Part shown: positions 58,755-64,000 of the stretch, piece after piece
How the letters are laid out: the number at the start of each line of letters is the position of its first letter
Position numbering within the stretch: position 1 is the stretch's first letter
Origin: Dactylis glomerata
Lineage: Eukaryota > Streptophyta > Magnoliopsida > Poales > Poaceae
Assembly (NCBI GenBank): GCA_007115705.1
Contig: QXEO01001040.1
Span: 230,881-294,880, forward strand
Length of the DNA: 64,000 nt
Reading direction: 5' to 3'
Translations under genes and position numbers: made by a program
The notes under the pieces: model-generated
Told to the model about the DNA's origin: nothing
The model's input: the letters and a program-made list of their open reading frames with translations, nothing else
Databases searched by the model: none

Positions 58755-61700
58755 AGCATCCCCAAGATTAAGTCCTGCTCGTCCTCAAGTAGGTAAGTGA
58801 TACCAAAAGAATAATTTTTGAGGTGACATGCACCATCACAATCTTGATCATCTATGTAAGCATTGAGTGTTGGGATCAAAGAACTTAAAACATGGGCATA
58901 AAAGACATAATCTTGACAATAGAAACTTAACAACCATGTTATAACATGAAAAGAAACACAAACGAAAGATCATGAATAATAAAACAATGAAAGTCAAATG
59001 TGTGTTCAAATCATATGGAAAAACATAGCAAATGGTTTTCAGCTTGTCCTTTATGGAATAGCAAAACATAAATGCATAGAACACCTTCAAGTTTAAAAGG
59101 GCGACTAGATACAAATAGTTTAAGAAGAAGTGAAACCATAATCATGAATCAATCAATAATAACTTTGGGACAATGCACATTAAACTCAGAATGGCAACTA
59201 TGCTCTCATAGACGGTGCATAAAGGTAGAAGGTGGTGACTCAACATAAAAGTAAAAGAAAGGCCCTTCGCAGAGGGAAGCAGTGATTGCAAGTTTTATAA
59301 ACCTTCAAAAATTATGGTACTTACTAGCTTTGAGCTCTCATTGCCCCCATCATAGGCATCTTGAATGGTTAAAGTAAATGCAAGAATGTTTATGAGTATA
59401 TGCTTGACAAATCATAAGTTGAAAACCTCGTGTCCCGTAAAGTATGAATACCCAAACCTCATGCTACTCGACTTAGAGTCCCGAGCAAGCTCTTGTCATT
59501 GTAAGTATACACGTATCATCGAGAACCGCCAATGGGATACCTCCTTGCCCAATGACATGGAACAAGCCCACATCAAAATGATAGGACAAACAGACAATGA
59601 ACACCTCGGTATCTCTTTTATTTACCATTGGTATAGCTTTTTATTTTGAGATGCGTCGTCGAATGTCCACTATGGGCATGCTGTAAATTTCCACCATGAA
59701 TTATGCATGGCTTAGATTAGCGGCCCAGGCGTTTCTCTAACACGTATACAAACTCCATGATCCCGCAAGATTCCCAACTTATTTCACATCACGAGTATCC
59801 ATAAACAAAAGATCACGATATCAACTCAAATAAGAATTGCAATGTTGAAAGATTACCCCATGACGGTATGGTTTGGCTAATTTCCAACTTACGACTTGCA
59901 AGCATAATGTCAACATAAAAGAGCCACAATGTCAAATTTATTAAAAGCGAGAAAAGTAAAGTGTGCCATCAGGTTCGTGAGAGCTTTACTGACTAATTTT
60001 CACATAACACCAAAAGAGTTTAATTTGAAGGATAGATAAAAGCAAGTCAAATGTACTTGGAATAGCAAATTTCTAATAGGTATGTATGGTGGACACATTG
60101 GAATAATTTGGATTTTTTAAAGGTAGCACATTGGAATAATTTTTTAAAGGTAGCACATGAAAATTTACTTGGAATGGCTTACAAATACCATGCATAGGAA
60201 TTTATAGTGGACACATTAGCATAACTTGGTTTTTGGGAGTTGGATGCACGAGTAGAGCTCATACTCAGTACAAAATGAGGGCTAGCAAAAGACTGGGAGC
60301 GACCAACTACGAGAGCAATAACGGCCATAATCATGCATAGCGACAAAACATCATTAAGAGAAGCATAAAATGGCATCAAAACTCAAAAACTAAATGATCA
60401 TAAAGGCTTATGGCGACTTTGTATGAGTCAAACATGTTGTAAGCATGCGCCAAGTCAACCCAAATAAAGCATCAAGGAGAAAACCAAATTAATGCTTCCA
60501 AATAATAAAAACAACGCATGATTTTTTCAAAGGCTCATTAAGCAATCTCAGTAATTTGATACAAGTCATGCTACAGCAAAAATCACTAAGCATACTATCA
60601 AAATGACATCAAGGATGGCATGAAAAAGTCTAAGCCGCAGTCTAAACAAGCTCCTTTTTGTACCACTTTTTTGCATGAAACTTTTTCTTTTTTCCAACAC
60701 CATTCAAACCTTTTTGAAACAACTCTTTTGATGAATACCAACATATACCAGAGGTACAAATACACCTTGATACAAAGATAAAACAAGATCTGAACAAAAA
60801 TCAAGGCGAAAAATGAAAGCTAAACGCAGTTCTAGAAAAAGAGAACACTCGTTGAATGATAAGAGTGAATAACGGAGTGTTCTTGGCAAATGAAAAGCGA
60901 GTAAATCTCCTCCAAAAGAAATTTTTTGGGGTCCAACCATTTATTGCAGAAAACAAAACAAAATAAAACTAGAAGCAAAAGTAAATACGCTCCAAGAAAA
61001 ATGCATAGTGCATGAAGCAATAAAAATATAGTGTTTTGAAAGGTGACCTGATTTTTGCCGATGAAGAAGGGGTGCCTCGGGAGCATCCCCAAGCTTTGAC
61101 GTTTGTACCTCTTGGATATTTCTTGGGGTGCATGGGCATCCCCAAGCTTGATCTTTTGTCCATTCTTCACCTCATCTCATCATTCTCCAATCCCTACACT
61201 TGAAAACTTCCTTCATACAAAACTTCACACAATTCTATTAGCAATGTTAGCATAAACATAATAATGAATCAACCCTTTTTGGTTCAGGTTTCAACTCAAA
61301 AACACCACATATAAAGCATATATACTGTAGCAACTTCCCCAAAAGTTCCGTGATCAAAAGAACTCAAAAATAAAGCGATCGAGAGGCAAACACAAATAAT
61401 GACAGAAATCTGTCAAAACAGAACAGCTGTCAAAGGTTGATTTTTTCGAAGACCTTCTGTTGCTCAAATAAAAAAGTGCAAAACTAATGAAAGTTTGGAT
61501 ATAACCTGGGGCATATGCACAAGAAATCGAAGGTCAAAAAGATATTCTGAGAATTTTCACGAATTTTTACGGTGCAGCACCAAAATCTGTTTCAGGACAA
61601 CAACTTCCCCAAATCTTACCTCCCTCAAATTAGAGGTTCTTCTTGGCACAACAATGAAATAAAAAGGATAAGAAGTGGTTATTACAGTAGTAATAACTTG

Positions 61701-61790
61701 CAAGACTCAAATAAAAGAAAAAGTACTGAAAAGAAAACAATGGGTTATCTCCCAAGAGTGCTTTTCTTTATCAGGCGCAGAAAGTGCGAA
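58755..61790 (-). other. A2 3' noncoding region, alpha module with beta tail
   Basis: Polypurine tract at 58756-58769. Module alpha at 59288-60089, followed by a short duplicated AAAGGTAGCACAT and the last ~90 bp of module beta (about 60120-60210). PPT-like copies at 61083-61096 and 61136-61149, with the MDKxSSLGMP short frame (61163-60969). Confidence 0.8.
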
Positions 61791-63852
61791 TCAAGTAATA
61801 TCAAACGATGAAGCATCAAGTTCATAATTTGCTCTAAGAATAGAGTCAAAAATTAATTTCTTCCTCCTTCTAGGGAAGTGTTCCATACCTTTCTTGAGTG
61901 GGAATTGATATTTGATGGTGTCTTCCTTCATATCAATGATGGCACCTATAGTTCAAAGAAAAGGTCTTCCCAAAATAATAGGACATGAAGCATTGCATTC
62001 AACATCCATAACAAGAAAATCAATGGGAACAAGGTTATTGTTAACCATAATAAGTACATCATTAATTCTTCCCAAAGGTTTCTTCTTAGCAACATCAGCA
62101 AGAGGAACATCAAAATAACACTTTTCAAGCGGTGGTAAACCAAGCATATCATAAATCTTTCTAGGCATAACAGAAATACTAGCACCTAGATCACATAAAG
62201 CATGGCAATCAAAACTATTAACATGCATATCAATGATGGGCTCCCAACCATCTTCTAACTTCTTGGGAATAAAAGCTTTTTTGCTTCAACTTTTCCTCCC
62301 TAATTTTCATAAGAGCATTTGTAATATGATTTGTAAAAGCAATATTCAAAGAACTAGCATTAGGACTCAAAGCAAGCTTTTGTAAGAACAAAATAACTTC
62401 AGATATATTGCAGCCATCAACATCAAAATCATTAAAAGAAATAGAGCTATCATCTCCTACACTCCGAAAAATTTTAGCACTCTTTTGAGAAAAAGTTTTT
62501 GCAGTTTTGGGCTCTTTAACACGAGTAGGAGTTTTCTCTACACCAATCAAAATAAGAGGATTGCTAGCATTTGGAACAACATCATTAGAGGTGGTAATGG
62601 TACATACCTTCATATTTCTAGCCATCTCATCTTCTCTTTCCCACCTGGCATGCAATTCTGCTAACATCCTAACATTTTCATCTATCTTAACTTGAATAGC
62701 ATTAGTAGCAGCAAAAGTATTATTTTCCTTCACCTCATTAGGAAACACTTTTAGTTTCAGAAGTTCAACATCAAGAGCAAGGCTATCAACTTTAGAAGTA
62801 AGAATATCAATTTTACCCATCTTTTCCTCAACAGACTTGTTAAAAGCAGTTTGCTTACCGATGAAGTCCTTGAGCATGACTTCAAGCTCAGAGGGTGCAC
62901 CCCTAGTGTTGTTCGAGGAATTACCATAAGAGTTACCATAACCATTACCATTGGTAGAAGGATACGGCCTATAATTGTTGCTAGCAAAATAGTTCCTATA
63001 AGCATTGTTGTTGAAATTATTGTTTCTAATGAAGTTTACATCAACATGCTCTTCTTGAGAAACCAAAGAGGCCAAAGGAACATTATTGGGATCAACATGA
63101 GTTCTATCATTAGAAAGCATAAGCATAATAGCATCAATCTTATCACTCAAGGAAGAGGTTTCCTCAACAGAATTTACCTTCTTACCTTGTGGAGCTCTCT
63201 CCGTGTGCCACTCAGAATAATTTATCATCATGTTGTCAAGAAGCTTTGTTGCAGCGCCCAAGGTAAGGGACATAAAAGTGCCTCCAGCAGCTGAATCCAA
63301 TAGATTTCTTGAAGAAAAATTCAGTCCTACATTAAAGGTTTGGACAATCATCCAAGTAGTCAGTCCATGAGTAGGGCACTTCTTTATCATAGATTTCATT
63401 CTTTCCCAAGCTTGAGCAACATGTTCATTATCAAACTGTCTAAACTTCATGATATCACTACACAAAGCTATAATCTTAGCAGGAGGATAGTATTTTCCAA
63501 TAAAAGCATCCTTACACTTATCCCAAGAATCAATACTATTTCTAGGCAAAGATAGCAACCAATCCTTATCTCTTCCTCTTAAAGAGAAAGGGAACAACTT
63601 AAGCTTAATAATATTAACATCTACATCCTTATAATTTTGCATCTCACATAGCTCAACAAAGTTGTTGAGATGAGCTGCAGCATCATCAGAACTGGCACCA
63701 GAAAATTGCTCTTTTATAACAAGATTTATCAAAGCAGGTTTGATCTCATAAAAATTTGCCTCAGGAGCAGGTGGCGCAATAGGAGTGCAGATAAAATCAT
63801 TGTTTTTGGTGCTAGTAAAGTCACACAACTTGGTGTTTTCAGGAGTACCCAT
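61791..63852 (-). pseudogene. gag: A2 gag and retropepsin-like protease, frameshift and stop
   Basis: I chose the start at 63852 (MGTPENTKLC) over the upstream in-frame ATG at 63927, whose first 25 residues look like leader. The retrotransposon gag domain spans about residues 45-185 (NFVELCEMQNYKDVDVNIIK, WDKCKDAFIGKYYP). A Lys-poor, Asn-rich linker follows (NNNFNNNAYRNY), then a coiled-coil region (about 325-430). The frame stops at 62230. A one-base shift in the six-T run at 62277-62282 joins it to the protease-like domain: active site D-L-G-A-S near 62190, ILGRPFL near 61960. TGA at 61953-61955 then interrupts the last ~55 codons, which end at 61791. No zinc knuckle. It would supply capsid, possibly to A1-, B- and C-like partners. 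Confidence 0.88.
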
Positions 63853-64000
63853 TCTAGCAAAACTAAAAGTAAGTAAATAAAAGCAACTATAAAGGAAACT
63901 AATTTTTTTTTTTGATAAAAGATGCAAGCAAAAATAAAATAAAGCAAAACAATAAACAAAGTAAAAGATTGTGCGTGCGAGACTCCCCTTGCAGAAGTCT

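Larger units (their letters stand above)
57114..64000 (-). mobile_element. A2: Gypsy element with gag-protease, 5' end outside window
   Basis: 3' LTR 57114-58754, polypurine tract, 3 kb noncoding, then gag and protease on the - strand. The LTR start TGATGGTGCGG groups it with A1. No RT or integrase between protease and 3' LTR, so it is also non-autonomous. The final bases (GAGACTCCCCTTGCAGAAGTCT) match the A1 sequence that lies 10-15 bp before its primer site, so the 5' LTR should start just past the window. Confidence 0.88.

Overview
The window is plant DNA made almost entirely of nested LTR retrotransposons. I see no host gene, tRNA or rRNA gene, or CRISPR array. The LTR types suggest a large grass genome, probably Pooideae (Triticeae/Poeae-like): an Angela/BARE/WIS-type Copia LTR ending CCCCAACA, Athila-lineage Gypsy LTRs starting TGATACGT with a tRNA-Asp primer site, and a chromodomain Gypsy element with a tRNA-Met primer site. 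Family names are from memory of grass repeats, and the species cannot be fixed.

Layout, left to right (letters are my labels). P (1-13543, + strand) is an Athila-type element entering from the left edge. It has broken gag-protease, an internal LTR-like leader, a second broken ORF, a 3' noncoding tail, one LTR, the start of a second internal region, and a second LTR fragment. P is interrupted by S (4908-10512, a coding-free TG...CA unit with duplication AAAGC) and by a truncated small-LTR element F' (12809-13351). T (13544-27530, - strand) is a Tekay-like chromovirus with 4.6-kb LTRs, an extra intact ORF before gag, and broken gag, protease, RT-RNaseH, integrase and chromodomain. P sits inside T's 3' LTR. 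T in turn lies in Z, a decayed + strand Copia element (27531-48608).

The 3' LTR of Z is cut into three pieces. The first insert is solo LTR E (31764-33039, GAAAG), which itself carries solo LTR F (32070-32417, CCACC). The second is element A1 (33914-48194, AGGAC), which carries element B (35256-42773, GCTCA). After a 368-bp unassigned stretch, an LTR called D (48977 onward) is cut by element C (50023-56672, CTCTA) and by A2 (57114 to beyond the right edge).

A1, A2, B and C (all - strand) form one non-autonomous Gypsy group. They share a tRNA-Asp primer site, LTR start and a long 3' noncoding region, and none has reverse transcriptase or integrase. Their gag-position ORFs differ: gag-protease in A2, a short gag/dead-protease fusion in B, and unrelated unrecognised proteins in A1 and C. 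LTR type, noncoding module and ORF are combined differently from element to element, so they look like mosaics that rely on proteins made elsewhere. The window supports an explicit insertion order: Z, then T, E and A1; P into T; S and F' into P; F into E; B into A1; and C and A2 into D.
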